DNA of 64,000 nt. Origin: Chersky-806 sp036502405. GTDB taxonomy: Bacteria; Actinomycetota; Acidimicrobiia; IMCC26256; JAENVU01. Location of the stretch: contig DASXYP010000047.1 in the NCBI GenBank assembly GCA_036502405.1, positions 16,074 through 80,073 on the forward strand. Direction: 5' to 3'. Below the pieces are notes generated by a model. That model saw only the letters and a list, made by a program, of their open reading frames with translations. It was not told where the DNA came from and did no database searches. A program made the translations under genes and the position numbers. This document shows positions 23,055-30,709 of the stretch, piece after piece; position 1 is the first letter of the stretch, and each line of letters begins with the position of its first letter.

Positions 23055-24947
23055 CTACGTGCGGGGGACTTCCTCGATGACGGTCGCGCCGAAGGCGTCC
23101 TCGAGGCGGGAGACCGAATCTACCGCCGCCCCCGCGCCCTTGGGTGCGTCGACGAGCTCGTTCGGGTCCACGAGGTCGATGATCGTGTCGTCCTCCGGTG
23201 GTGGCGGACCCGGGTCACCCGCGTCGACGTCAGCGGGCTCGAGCGTCGGACCGGTTCGCGGCGGACGGTCGCGACCGCCGTTCGTCCCGGTCCAGCTGTG
23301 CACCGTGAATTTGAACTTGGGCGGCGACCCGAGCTGCTCGATGAACTTCTCGCGGATCGCGTGGGCTTCCTTCTGGAAGCGCGGCTTCACGTTGTCGATC
23401 TGGGTCCGTGAGACGCCGAAGGTGATGACGTTGCCGTCGACCCGCAGCGGCTGCGCCTCCTGGATCGCGGAGCGCAGCGAGCGCGGCACCGCGTCGAGCA
23501 CCGCGCTCCACGCGACGATCACGTCGTCGAGGTCCAGCACCACCTCGTCCGCCGGTGCGGGTGCGGCGGACGCGGATGGCGCCGGCTCCGCGTCGGGGGG
23601 CGCCGGGTCCGCAGACGCCGACGGCGGGTCGGCCTCCGCCGTGGACTCGGATTCGGGCGGGGTCGCGGGCTTGGGCGCCTGCTTGAACGCGCCGAGCGCG
23701 CGCTTCTTGGCCGGCGGCGCCGGCGGGTCGTCCGCGGCGGCCTTCGGAGCTTTGGACGCCGGTGCCGGTGCCGGTGCAACGCTCCCGCCGTCCGCGAGCC
23801 GTTGCTCGAGCCGGTCGACCCGGTCCGAGAGGACCTGCAGCGGACCGCCGGTGTCGCGCCGGCAGAGCCGGACGAGCGCGATCTCGAGCACGAGCCGTGG
23901 ATCGGCCGCGTCGGTGCCGCGCATGTCGACGACCGCCTGCCCCAACGTCTCGAGGCCGCGTACGACGAGCGCGTTGCCGAGCACCTCGCCGACCGCGCTC
24001 AGCCGCTCGCGCTCGTCCTCGGGCGCGTCGACGTGCACCTGGCCGCGTCCCGCGGTCAGGAGGAACGCGTCGCGCAGCGAGCGCAGGAGGTCCTCGGCCA
24101 CGCGCCGGGCATCGTGGCCCGACTCCAGCAGCCCCGCGAGCGCGGTGAGCCCGCCGGCCACGTCCTCCGCGGCGATCGCGTCCAGGATCGTGAGGCGGGC
24201 GTCGAACGGTGACCCGCCGAGCACCGACTCGACCCCGGCCGCGGTGAGCGTCCCGGTGGCGTGCGCCAGGGCCTGGTCGAGCAGCGATTCCGCATCCCGG
24301 GCCGACCCTCCCGCCGCGCGGGCGATCGACGTCAGCGCGTCGGGCTCGAACTCGACGCCCTCTCGTTCGAGCACCGACGCGAGCAGGCCGGTGATCTGCT
24401 CGATCGACAGCAGCGTGAGCTCGAAGTGCTGGGTCCGTGACCGGATCGTCGGCAGCACCCGCTCCGGATTGGTCGTCGCGAGCACGAACACGACGTGACC
24501 GGGCGGCTCCTCGAGCGTCTTCAGCAGCGCGTTCGAAGCCGCGTTGCTGAGCATGTGCACCTCGTCGATCAGGTACACCTTGACCTTGGAGGTCGCGCCG
24601 ATGCCGAGGCTGACCCGCTCGACGAGGTCACGGATCGCATCGACGCCGTTGTTCGACGCGGCGTCCATCTCCACGAGGTCGTTGAAGGTACCGGCGGCGA
24701 TGGCGACGCAGTTCTCGCAGGTGCCGTCGGGCTCGCCGTCCGCGCCGAGGTCGAGGCAGTTGAGCGCCTTGGCCAGGATGCGCCCGGTCGTCGTCTTTCC
24801 GGTGCCGCGCGGGCCGGAGAAGAGGTACGCGTGGCCGACCCGGCCCTCGCGCACGGCGTTGCGCAGCGCGGTCGTGACGTGCTCCTGGCCGACGAGCTCG
24901 TCGAAGCGCTGCGGTCGGTACTTCCGGTACAGGGACTGAAACGGCAC
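23055..24947 (-). CDS. dnaX: DNA polymerase III gamma/tau subunit
   Basis: Clamp-loader ATPase and replisome organiser. The 630 residues comprise an AAA+ region (Walker A GPRGTGKTTT about residues 45-54; Walker B YLIDEVHML about 125-133; sensor/arginine-finger TTNPERVLPTIRSR). The gamma collar region follows, then an Ala/Pro-rich tau linker and a C-terminal domain. The zinc site is unusual. Cysteines remain at the first, third and fourth positions, but the second ligand position (Cys in PCGVC of E. coli) is Asp in PDGTC. The SRP RNA lies directly upstream on the same strand and ybaB-recR downstream, a classic arrangement. Confidence 0.96.
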   Translation of the reverse strand: MPFQSLYRKYRPQRFDELVGQEHVTTALRNAVREGRVGHAYLFSGPRGTGKTTTGRILAKALNCLDLGADGEPDGTCENCVAIAAGTFNDLVEMDAASNNGVDAIRDLVERVSLGIGATSKVKVYLIDEVHMLSNAASNALLKTLEEPPGHVVFVLATTNPERVLPTIRSRTQHFELTLLSIEQITGLLASVLEREGVEFEPDALTSIARAAGGSARDAESLLDQALAHATGTLTAAGVESVLGGSPFDARLTILDAIAAEDVAGGLTALAGLLESGHDARRVAEDLLRSLRDAFLLTAGRGQVHVDAPEDERERLSAVGEVLGNALVVRGLETLGQAVVDMRGTDAADPRLVLEIALVRLCRRDTGGPLQVLSDRVDRLEQRLADGGSVAPAPAPASKAPKAAADDPPAPPAKKRALGAFKQAPKPATPPESESTAEADPPSASADPAPPDAEPAPSASAAPAPADEVVLDLDDVIVAWSAVLDAVPRSLRSAIQEAQPLRVDGNVITFGVSRTQIDNVKPRFQKEAHAIREKFIEQLGSPPKFKFTVHSWTGTNGGRDRPPRTGPTLEPADVDAGDPGPPPPEDDTIIDLVDPNELVDAPKGAGAAVDSVSRLEDAFGATVIEEVPRT

Positions 24948-25113
24948 CGCTCGACCTTAGCCAGCCGACACCCCCGACCGAGGAGGTGCGCCCGACGCGC
25001 AGGAGCGGAGGCCGGAGCGAGCACGGAGGCGGAGTGCAGGCGGAAGCGGGCACGCAGTGCGCCGCCGGAACGACCCGCAGTCGCGCAGGCCGCAGCGACC
25101 CGAAGAGAGATGC

Positions 25114-25387
25114 GGACCGTGCACCCGCTGTCGACCCGACACCGAAGGGCGCGCCGCTCGCTGCCGGCTCAGGCCAGGCGACCCTGCGGCACACGGGAGG
25201 GCCCGCTGAGAGCTGCTTCCTTCCGGACCTGACTCGTTTCACGAGATCCCGTTGCGCAGGACCCGACCATCTACACCACTGGCGAGTCGCCTTCCCAACG
25301 GCGGCTCGGGCCTCGAACGGGGATTCGGCCCCCCATGACGTGGATTTGGGGTACAGGGCACCACGGGCTCCCCGCTTAGCACGGTCC
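25114..25387 (-). ncRNA. ffs: Signal recognition particle RNA, long (Alu-containing) type
   Basis: On the minus strand the S-domain core reads GGTCCTGCGCAACGGGA, then GTCAGGTCCGGAAGGAAGCA, the SRP RNA hallmark that binds Ffh. The RNA is much longer than the 4.5S form. The 5' part has GGTGCCCTGTACC and GGGCCGAATCCC, and the 3' part has GTGTGCCGCAGGGTCGCCTG and GTCGACAGCGGGTGCACGG. These follow the Bacillus subtilis 6S-like SRP RNA segment by segment, as recalled. The ends close with GGACCGTGC pairing to GCACGGTCC, giving about 274 nt, close to the 271 nt of B. subtilis. It sits upstream of dnaX on the same strand. The 24948-25113 gap below it holds only a degenerate GGAGCGAGCAC-type repeat. 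Confidence 0.93.
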
Positions 25388-25468
25388 GCGTCGGCAGGGT
25401 AGCAGGGGCGTCACCGCTACGATCCACGGCTCGCGCGTCCGGCGGACACCGATGTCGGCCGCGCGTAC

Positions 25469-25556
25469 GGAGGGATGCGAGAGCGGCCGAATCGGCACGC
25501 TTGGAAAGCGTGTGTGGGGCAACTCACCGTGGGTTCGAATCCCACTCCCTCCGCCA
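25469..25556 (+). tRNA. tRNA-Ser (anticodon GGA)
   Basis: The acceptor stem GGAGGGA (25469-25475) pairs with TCCCTCC (25546-25552). The discriminator is G25553 and CCA is encoded at 25554-25556. The anticodon stem CACGC/GCGTG encloses TTGGAAA, so the anticodon is GGA, reading UCC and UCU. A long variable arm typical of class II tRNAs (GTGTGGGGCAACTCAC region) is present, and the T arm has GTGGGTTCGAATCCCAC. Confidence 0.97.
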
Positions 25557-25572
25557 ACCTCGGCTCCCGGGC

Positions 25573-26385
25573 TCACCGGTCGACCGACACCCGCAGGAAC
25601 GTGGCCGGGATGTCGGTCGTGCCGGGGTCCGTGCTCGTGTTCTGGAGGTTGAAGAGCGCGTCCATCTCCGCCGCCAGCTCGGCGGTGCGCCCGCTCGCCT
25701 CGGCCGCGTCGAACGCGTTCATCGTCGGGCCGTAGTAGGCGCGGAACTCCGCCAGCAGCTCCGACGGGGGCGCCGGGTGCACGAAGTGATACGTGTCCCG
25801 GGCGAACGACACCCGGTCCCCCGGAACCCCCGCCGCGTCGAAGCGGTCCAGGACGTCGGATTCGATTCCCCAGCTCATCGGGCTGACGACGCCCTCGGGC
25901 GGCGGCGGCGAGTAGGCGCCGCTGATCCTCAGGATCTGCGCGACGAGCGTCGGATCGCCGGGGATCCAGTTGCCCATCACGATCCTCCCGCCGGGACGCG
26001 TAACGCGCACCATCTCCTTGGCGACGTCACACGGCTCGGGCGCGAACATCGCGCCGAAGACGCTCACGACGAGGTCGAACGACTCGTCGTCGAGCTCGTA
26101 CAGATCGGACGCGTCGCCCTGCTGGAAGCGGCAGCGCGTCAGTCCCTCGGCCTCGGCCCGACGGCTGCCGGCCTCGACGAGGTTGGCCGCGATGTCGACG
26201 CCGGTGACGTCGGCGCCCAACCGCGCGGCAGGGAGCGCCGTCGTCCCGTCGCCGCACCCGAGGTCGAGGACCTCGAGCCCGTTGGTGATCCCGAGGGTCT
26301 TGACGATCTCCTCGCCGCTGCCGCGCATGCTCGCCGCGATGCGCGTGAAGTCGCCCTTCTCCCAGAGTGCGCGGTTCGCGTTCAT
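25573..26385 (-). CDS. Class I SAM-dependent methyltransferase
   Basis: The 270-residue protein has the SAM-binding motif I VLDLGCGDGTTALPAARLGA near residue 40 and VTGVDIAANLVE as the acidic loop. GDASDLYELDDESFDLVVS follows, then the motif VTRPGGRIVMGNW. This matches UbiE/MenG-type small-molecule methyltransferases, many annotated only as methyltransferase-domain proteins. AAAGGGA lies upstream of ATG 26385 at a good distance. The acceptor substrate is unknown. It starts 52 bases beyond the stop of the SnoaL-like gene upstream and may be cotranscribed with it. Confidence 0.88.
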   Translation of the reverse strand: MNANRALWEKGDFTRIAASMRGSGEEIVKTLGITNGLEVLDLGCGDGTTALPAARLGADVTGVDIAANLVEAGSRRAEAEGLTRCRFQQGDASDLYELDDESFDLVVSVFGAMFAPEPCDVAKEMVRVTRPGGRIVMGNWIPGDPTLVAQILRISGAYSPPPPEGVVSPMSWGIESDVLDRFDAAGVPGDRVSFARDTYHFVHPAPPSELLAEFRAYYGPTMNAFDAAEASGRTAELAAEMDALFNLQNTSTDPGTTDIPATFLRVSVDR

Positions 26386-26437
26386 CGTTGCCGTCCCTTT
26401 CGTTTGAGAGCTCGTGTCGTCGGTGGCTGCCGGTCGC

Positions 26438-26848
26438 TCACTGATCGGGGTGCTCCTTCCAGAACCCCGAGCAGAGCAACGAGATGTGGCGGACGCGGCC
26501 GGTCGGACCCGTCGACGCGAACGCGTGCTGCTCGACGACCATCGACGCGTCGTCGAACCGCGCGGCCTCGAGCCGGAAGCGCCAGCGCAGCTCGAGCAGC
26601 GAGCCGATGTGGCCCACCGACGCGTCGACGACCTCGAAGCGCCGGGCCTGGCCGAACCAGCGCTCGAATGCGGCGCCGATGTCCGGGGCGCCGCTCCACT
26701 CCCGGAACCCGCCGGGCAGCAGGGCCGACATCGTCGCGTCGGGGTCGAGCGCCGCCTCGAGCTGTCGGAAGTCGTGCGCCGTCAGCGCCTCGAGCAGCGC
26801 GCCGGCTGCCATGAAGTGCAGCGACTCGGGAGGAGCGTCGTGGTCCAT
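26438..26848 (-). CDS. SnoaL/NTF2-like fold protein
   Basis: The 136-residue product has the pattern of nuclear-transport-factor-2-like domains. A helical start ends in GALLEALTAHDFRQLEAALD, followed by PDATMSALLPGGFREWSG, then GAAFERWFGQARRFEV and alternating beta strands (GSLLELRWRFRLEAAR; SMVVEQHAFAST). These folds often act as small enzymes or binding proteins with unpredictable ligands. ATG at 26848 is chosen; GTG at 26881 would add 11 residues of arginine-rich sequence. It lies upstream of the methyltransferase on the same strand. Confidence 0.7.
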   Translation of the reverse strand: MDHDAPPESLHFMAAGALLEALTAHDFRQLEAALDPDATMSALLPGGFREWSGAPDIGAAFERWFGQARRFEVVDASVGHIGSLLELRWRFRLEAARFDDASMVVEQHAFASTGPTGRVRHISLLCSGFWKEHPDQ

Positions 26849-26963
26849 GCCCGTGTTGTACGTCGGTCGGGCCCGCGCCACATCGGGCAGCTGCCCGATG
26901 TTTCGGCCGCCGGCCCGCGCGCACGCGGAGGACCCCGGGTCGCGAGATGTCAGAATCGCATGC

Positions 26964-28523
26964 GTGCAGACGTCGCCGGCCGTGAAGCTGTCGGAGCTGG
27001 TCGCGACCTTGTCGCTGCTGTCCGATCTCGGGATGGGGCGACCCGTCGAACGGGTGCTGCGCCAGACGGTGATCGCGATGCGCCTGGCCGACCTCGCGGA
27101 GGTCGGCGACGACGCCCGCGCTGCGACCTACTACACGTCGCTGCTGACCTGGGTCGGCTGCGCGACCGACACGAGCGACCTTGCGGCGCTGTTCGGCGAC
27201 GAGATGGCTCTCTTCGCCGACACGCACGACGGCGACCTCGCCGGTGTGAGCCTCGCGACCTTCATGCTCCGTCACCTCGGGCGGGGCAGCACACCGGTAC
27301 GCCGGCTCACGATGGCGAGCGAGTTCCTCGCGACGGGGGGCCGGTCGGTGCAGGCCACGATGGAGTCGCACTGTCAGTCGACCGGGGAGCTCGCGCACCG
27401 GCTGGGGCTCGGCGAAGACGTGTGTGCGCCGCTCGTCCAGGCGTTCGAGCGCTGGGACGGTCGCGGTGTCCCGGGCGCAGTCGGAGAGCACCGCCTCGCG
27501 ATGGTCGCCCGCATCGTCCACCTCGCCGACTGCATCGAGTGGTTCAACGCGTCCGCAGGTGCGGATGCCGCGCTCGCGGTCGCCCGCGAGCGCAGTGGCA
27601 CGCAGTTCGATCCCACCCTCGTCGAGCTCTTCGCCCGTCACTGCGACGAGGTGCTGGCCGGCATCGACGCGATCTCCGCGTGGGACGAGGTGATCGCGCT
27701 CGACCCGCGGCTCGGCGACGAGCTCGACGACGATGAGCTCGACCGCGCGCTCGAGGCCCTCGCGGACTTCACCGACCTGAAGTCACCGTGTCGGACCGGG
27801 CACTCCCGCGCCGTGGCGCACACCGCCGCGGCCGCGGGGACGACCCTCGGTATGCCGCCGGACGAGGTCCGGATGCTTCGCCGCGCCGCGCTCGTCCACG
27901 ACGTCGGGATGATCGGCGTGCCGAGTGGAGTCTGGGAAGAGCCCAAGCCCTGGACGCTGAGCCAACGCGAGCGCGCCCGCACGCACCCGTATCTGCTCGA
28001 GCGCATGCTCACGCGTACGCCACTGCTCTCCCAGATCGCGCACTGTGCCGCACTGCACCACGAGCGCCTCGACGGGTCTGGCTATCCGCGCGGGCTGCGC
28101 GGCGACGCGATCCCCTTCCCGGCGCGCGTCCTCGCCGTCGCGGACGTCCACCAGGCACTCGGGCAAACCCGTCCCCACCGCGACGCGTTCGACCCGCCCG
28201 CGATCGCGGCCATGCTCCGCGACGAGGCCCGCGCCGGTCGCCTCGACGGTGAGGCGGTCAACGCGGTGCTTCGCGCGGGCGGGCAGCGCGTACGCCGGCG
28301 CGCCGACCTTCCCGGAGGGCTGACGAGGCGCGAAGTGGAGGTGCTCATGTGCCTCGCCCGCGGCCGATCCAACCCGGAGATCGCGGCCGACCTGTCGATC
28401 TCGCGCAAGACGGTGTCCTCGCACCTCGAGCACATCTACGCCAAGCTCCGCATCTCGACCCGCACCGAGGCGGCGCTGTTCGCCATGCGGAACGGGTTCA
28501 CGGAGCTCGATCCTGCGAACTGA
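26964..28523 (+). CDS. Tandem HD-domain (HD-GYP-like) protein with C-terminal LuxR-type helix-turn-helix
   Basis: The 519-residue protein joins three parts. The first half (about 1-230) looks like a divergent HD-GYP copy: HCQSTGELAHRLGL, ERWDGRGVPGAVGE, IVHLADCIEWF. The second (about 265-400) is a fuller HD domain: RTGHSRAVAHTAAAAG, ALVHDVGMIGVP, HHERLDGSGYPRGL and VADVHQAL. The family GYP triad reads GYP in DGSGYPRG, so cyclic-dinucleotide or nucleotide phosphohydrolase activity is possible. The C-terminus is a LuxR/NarL helix-turn-helix (GLTRREVEVLMCLARGRSN, SISRKTVSSHLEHIYAKL). GTG at 26964 is preferred, with CAGAAT seven bases upstream; GTG 26982 is an alternative. Targets are unknown. 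Confidence 0.85.
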   Translation: MQTSPAVKLSELVATLSLLSDLGMGRPVERVLRQTVIAMRLADLAEVGDDARAATYYTSLLTWVGCATDTSDLAALFGDEMALFADTHDGDLAGVSLATFMLRHLGRGSTPVRRLTMASEFLATGGRSVQATMESHCQSTGELAHRLGLGEDVCAPLVQAFERWDGRGVPGAVGEHRLAMVARIVHLADCIEWFNASAGADAALAVARERSGTQFDPTLVELFARHCDEVLAGIDAISAWDEVIALDPRLGDELDDDELDRALEALADFTDLKSPCRTGHSRAVAHTAAAAGTTLGMPPDEVRMLRRAALVHDVGMIGVPSGVWEEPKPWTLSQRERARTHPYLLERMLTRTPLLSQIAHCAALHHERLDGSGYPRGLRGDAIPFPARVLAVADVHQALGQTRPHRDAFDPPAIAAMLRDEARAGRLDGEAVNAVLRAGGQRVRRRADLPGGLTRREVEVLMCLARGRSNPEIAADLSISRKTVSSHLEHIYAKLRISTRTEAALFAMRNGFTELDPAN

Positions 28524-28619
28524 CCGAAAGATCGGGCAGACGCCCGATTCGCCGGCGGCGTCGCGCGCCCGGACCGCACCGAAGAGCGGGAACGGTCGTC
28601 GCGGTCGTCGAAGGGGGGC

Positions 28620-29708
28620 TCAGTGGGGTCGGCGGGTGAGGGACTCGCGGAGGCGGCCGACCTGCCGCAGGCTCTCGCGCACAGTGCGACGCAGCTCGGG
28701 GCGGTCGAGGACGTACGCGCGCGCGGCGGCGATCGGCGCGTGCGCGGCCTGGAACGCGACGGCGCGTGCGGACGGGCGGGACACGACGCCGGTCGCGACC
28801 ATCGCGTTCCCGGTCTTCAGCGAGTCCTTGTAGCCCTCGTCGCCGCGCGAGAGGTCCAGTGCGACCACCCCGAGGTCGAACGCGGCCTCGACGGTCCGCA
28901 GCGTGCGGATCGCACCCGGCGACACCCGGGACCACTCCGGGTCGTGGGCGGCGAACCAGCCCGCGAACACCGTCTCGGAAGTGAGGCTCAGGTCGGTGGC
29001 CACAAGCTGCCCGTCGATCCGCAGCGACGAGCCGACCGCGTCCAGACCGACCTCGGAGTTGGACGCAAGGACGTCGAGGAGCTCGGTCACGCCGCGACGC
29101 GCGAACGGGTCCGGCCACCCGCTGCGCCGGTACTGCTGGGACTTCCACGCCACCAGCTGCCGGAGCTGCGCGCAGTCCTTGGCCGGGCCGGACTCGAACA
29201 GCACGTCGTCGAACTCGCGTCTGAGCTTGCGCTCCTTGTACAGGGTGGTCTTGATGTTCTTGCTGGACTTCACCCGTGCCAGGTACTCGTCCCACCCGGG
29301 GGCGGTCTCGATGACCGGCGCGTGGAACTCCTCGAGCGACGCGCGGTCGTCCGACTGGAAGTCGACCAGGTCACTCACCTGGAGCACGTCCAGGCTCACC
29401 GTGTCGAGGAGCTGGGGCCACGACCAGGGCAGTCCGGGCTCGTGGACGAACCCCTGGCGGGTGTTGAGCTTGCGCCCGATCGCGGTGGCGATGCCGCGGA
29501 CGCGCTCCTCGAACGGGAGGAAGCCGACCACGGTCGGGCCGTCCTCGAACACCGCCACCCGCGCCCGGTCGGACACCGCGTCGACGGCGCGCGCGAACCC
29601 GCCCGAAAGGAACGGGTGCTGCAGCTCGAGGCGTGCGGCCTGGAAGTCGCGCCAGCGCGAGAGCTCGGACTGGCCGAGCTCCCGGGGTCGCACGACCGAA
29701 GCCCTCAC
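28620..29708 (-). CDS. CelD/BcsL-like GNAT acyltransferase
   Basis: The 362-residue protein matches the two-lobed GNAT proteins annotated as cellulose-biosynthesis acetyltransferases (CelD/BcsL, BioF2-like). Landmarks are HPFLSGGFARAV, VVGFLPFEERVRG, KSSKNIKTTLYKERKLRRE in pieces, and LSRGDEGYKDSL near the end. These proteins are usually found with exopolysaccharide genes. None adjoins it here, although a glycosyltransferase lies at 35566 and a nucleotide-sugar enzyme at 60514. The start is GTG 29708 with GGAGGAG about nine bases upstream. The acceptor is unknown. Confidence 0.82.
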   Translation of the reverse strand: MRASVVRPRELGQSELSRWRDFQAARLELQHPFLSGGFARAVDAVSDRARVAVFEDGPTVVGFLPFEERVRGIATAIGRKLNTRQGFVHEPGLPWSWPQLLDTVSLDVLQVSDLVDFQSDDRASLEEFHAPVIETAPGWDEYLARVKSSKNIKTTLYKERKLRREFDDVLFESGPAKDCAQLRQLVAWKSQQYRRSGWPDPFARRGVTELLDVLASNSEVGLDAVGSSLRIDGQLVATDLSLTSETVFAGWFAAHDPEWSRVSPGAIRTLRTVEAAFDLGVVALDLSRGDEGYKDSLKTGNAMVATGVVSRPSARAVAFQAAHAPIAAARAYVLDRPELRRTVRESLRQVGRLRESLTRRPH

Positions 29709-29961
29709 CGATGTCCACTCCTCCGTGACTCCCGGCGTCGCCGCCTTCGTCGCTCCTGCTCCGACGGTGTGCCGCCTCCACGGGCGCTCGGACCGTACCG
29801 ATGGTGCTTGCGGAAAGGTTCCCGGTGACCACGCCCGCGAACCCTCGGACTTCGACGTCTCGACGGTGCCGGCGGGCCCTCGATCGCGCGGGGTCGGCCG
29901 TGACCCCCGATCGGCGCTCCTGGGTCAAGATGCGTGCTCCTCATTCGCGACGGGAGCATCG

Positions 29962-30447
29962 ATGGATGACGGGCCCATCACCGAACGGGACCGGGAACGC
30001 ACCGAGGGGCTGATGGCCGCCGCGCTCGACGAGGCGCGCGCCGCGCTCGGCCACGGCGACGTGCCGATCGGGGCCGTCGTCGCCCGCCTCGACACGGGCG
30101 AGGTCATCGCCCGCCGCCACAACGAGCGCGAGCTCCAGTCCGACCCGACCGCGCACGCGGAGGTGCTCGCGCTGCGGGACGCCGCCGCGACGCTGGGCCG
30201 GTGGCGCCTCGACGACTGCGCTCTGGTCGTCACGTTGGAGCCGTGCCCGATGTGCGCCGGCGCGGCGATCAACGGCCGGATCGGTCTCATCGTCTTCGGT
30301 GCCGCCGACCCGAAGGCCGGCGCGGCCGGGACGCTCTACAACCTCGCCGCCGACCCGAGGCTGAACCACGAGACGCCGGTCGTCGCGGGCGTGCAGTCCG
30401 AGGCGTCGGCGGCGCTGCTGCGCGCGTTCTTCGCCGAACGGCGCTGA
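29962..30447 (+). CDS. tadA: tRNA adenosine(34) deaminase
   Basis: Converts A34 to inosine in tRNA-Arg(ACG). The 161-residue protein has the zinc/catalytic motif PTAHAEVLAL and the second zinc motif LEPCPMCAGA. GAADPKAGAAGTLYNL follows, which is TadA-like and distinguishes it from cytidine and guanine deaminases. ATG at 29962 follows GGGAG. It lies 72 bases upstream of tRNA-Ser(CGA), in the same direction, so a read-through transcript is possible. Guanine deaminase is a less likely alternative. Confidence 0.93.
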   Translation: MDDGPITERDRERTEGLMAAALDEARAALGHGDVPIGAVVARLDTGEVIARRHNERELQSDPTAHAEVLALRDAAATLGRWRLDDCALVVTLEPCPMCAGAAINGRIGLIVFGAADPKAGAAGTLYNLAADPRLNHETPVVAGVQSEASAALLRAFFAERR

Positions 30448-30519
30448 GCCCGGCCGGCCGAGCGCGTACACTCACGCCCCGCTCGGCGTTGCTCTCCGGA
30501 GGAGCGCCTCGCGACCCTC

Positions 30520-30607
30520 GGAGGGGTGCGAGAGCGGCCGAATCGGATGGTCTCGAAAACCATTGTGGCGCAAGTCACCGTGGGTTCAAATCCCACCCCC
30601 TCCGCCA
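30520..30607 (+). tRNA. tRNA-Ser (anticodon CGA)
   Basis: GGAGGGG (30520-30526) pairs with CCCCTCC (30597-30603). The discriminator is G30604 and CCA is encoded at 30605-30607. The anticodon stem ATGGT/ACCAT encloses CTCGAAA, so the anticodon is CGA, reading UCG. The long variable arm is class II. The D arm is the same as in the tRNA-Ser at 25469 and the T arm differs by one base. Confidence 0.97.
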
Positions 30608-30709
30608 GATGCTCCACGAAGCAGGGCCGGGCCTCGCCCGGCCCTGATCGCGCTCGCGGCGCGCCGCGCCTATGGTTCGCCGACCTTGCATCCGACCGGG
30701 GGGTTGAGG

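Noticed and set aside
24955..25113. Small coding gene between dnaX and the SRP RNA
   Set aside because: Open frames here are Arg/Gly-rich with no ribosome-binding site; the sequence is a degenerate GGAGCGAGCAC-type repeat.
25173..25295. Short 4.5S-type SRP RNA
   Set aside because: The S domain alone fits here, but conserved Alu-type segments and a perfect terminal helix extend the RNA to 25114-25387.
25472..30607. Genomic island between two tRNA-Ser genes
   Set aside because: No integrase, no direct repeat of a tRNA end, and composition and gene content (tadA) are ordinary.
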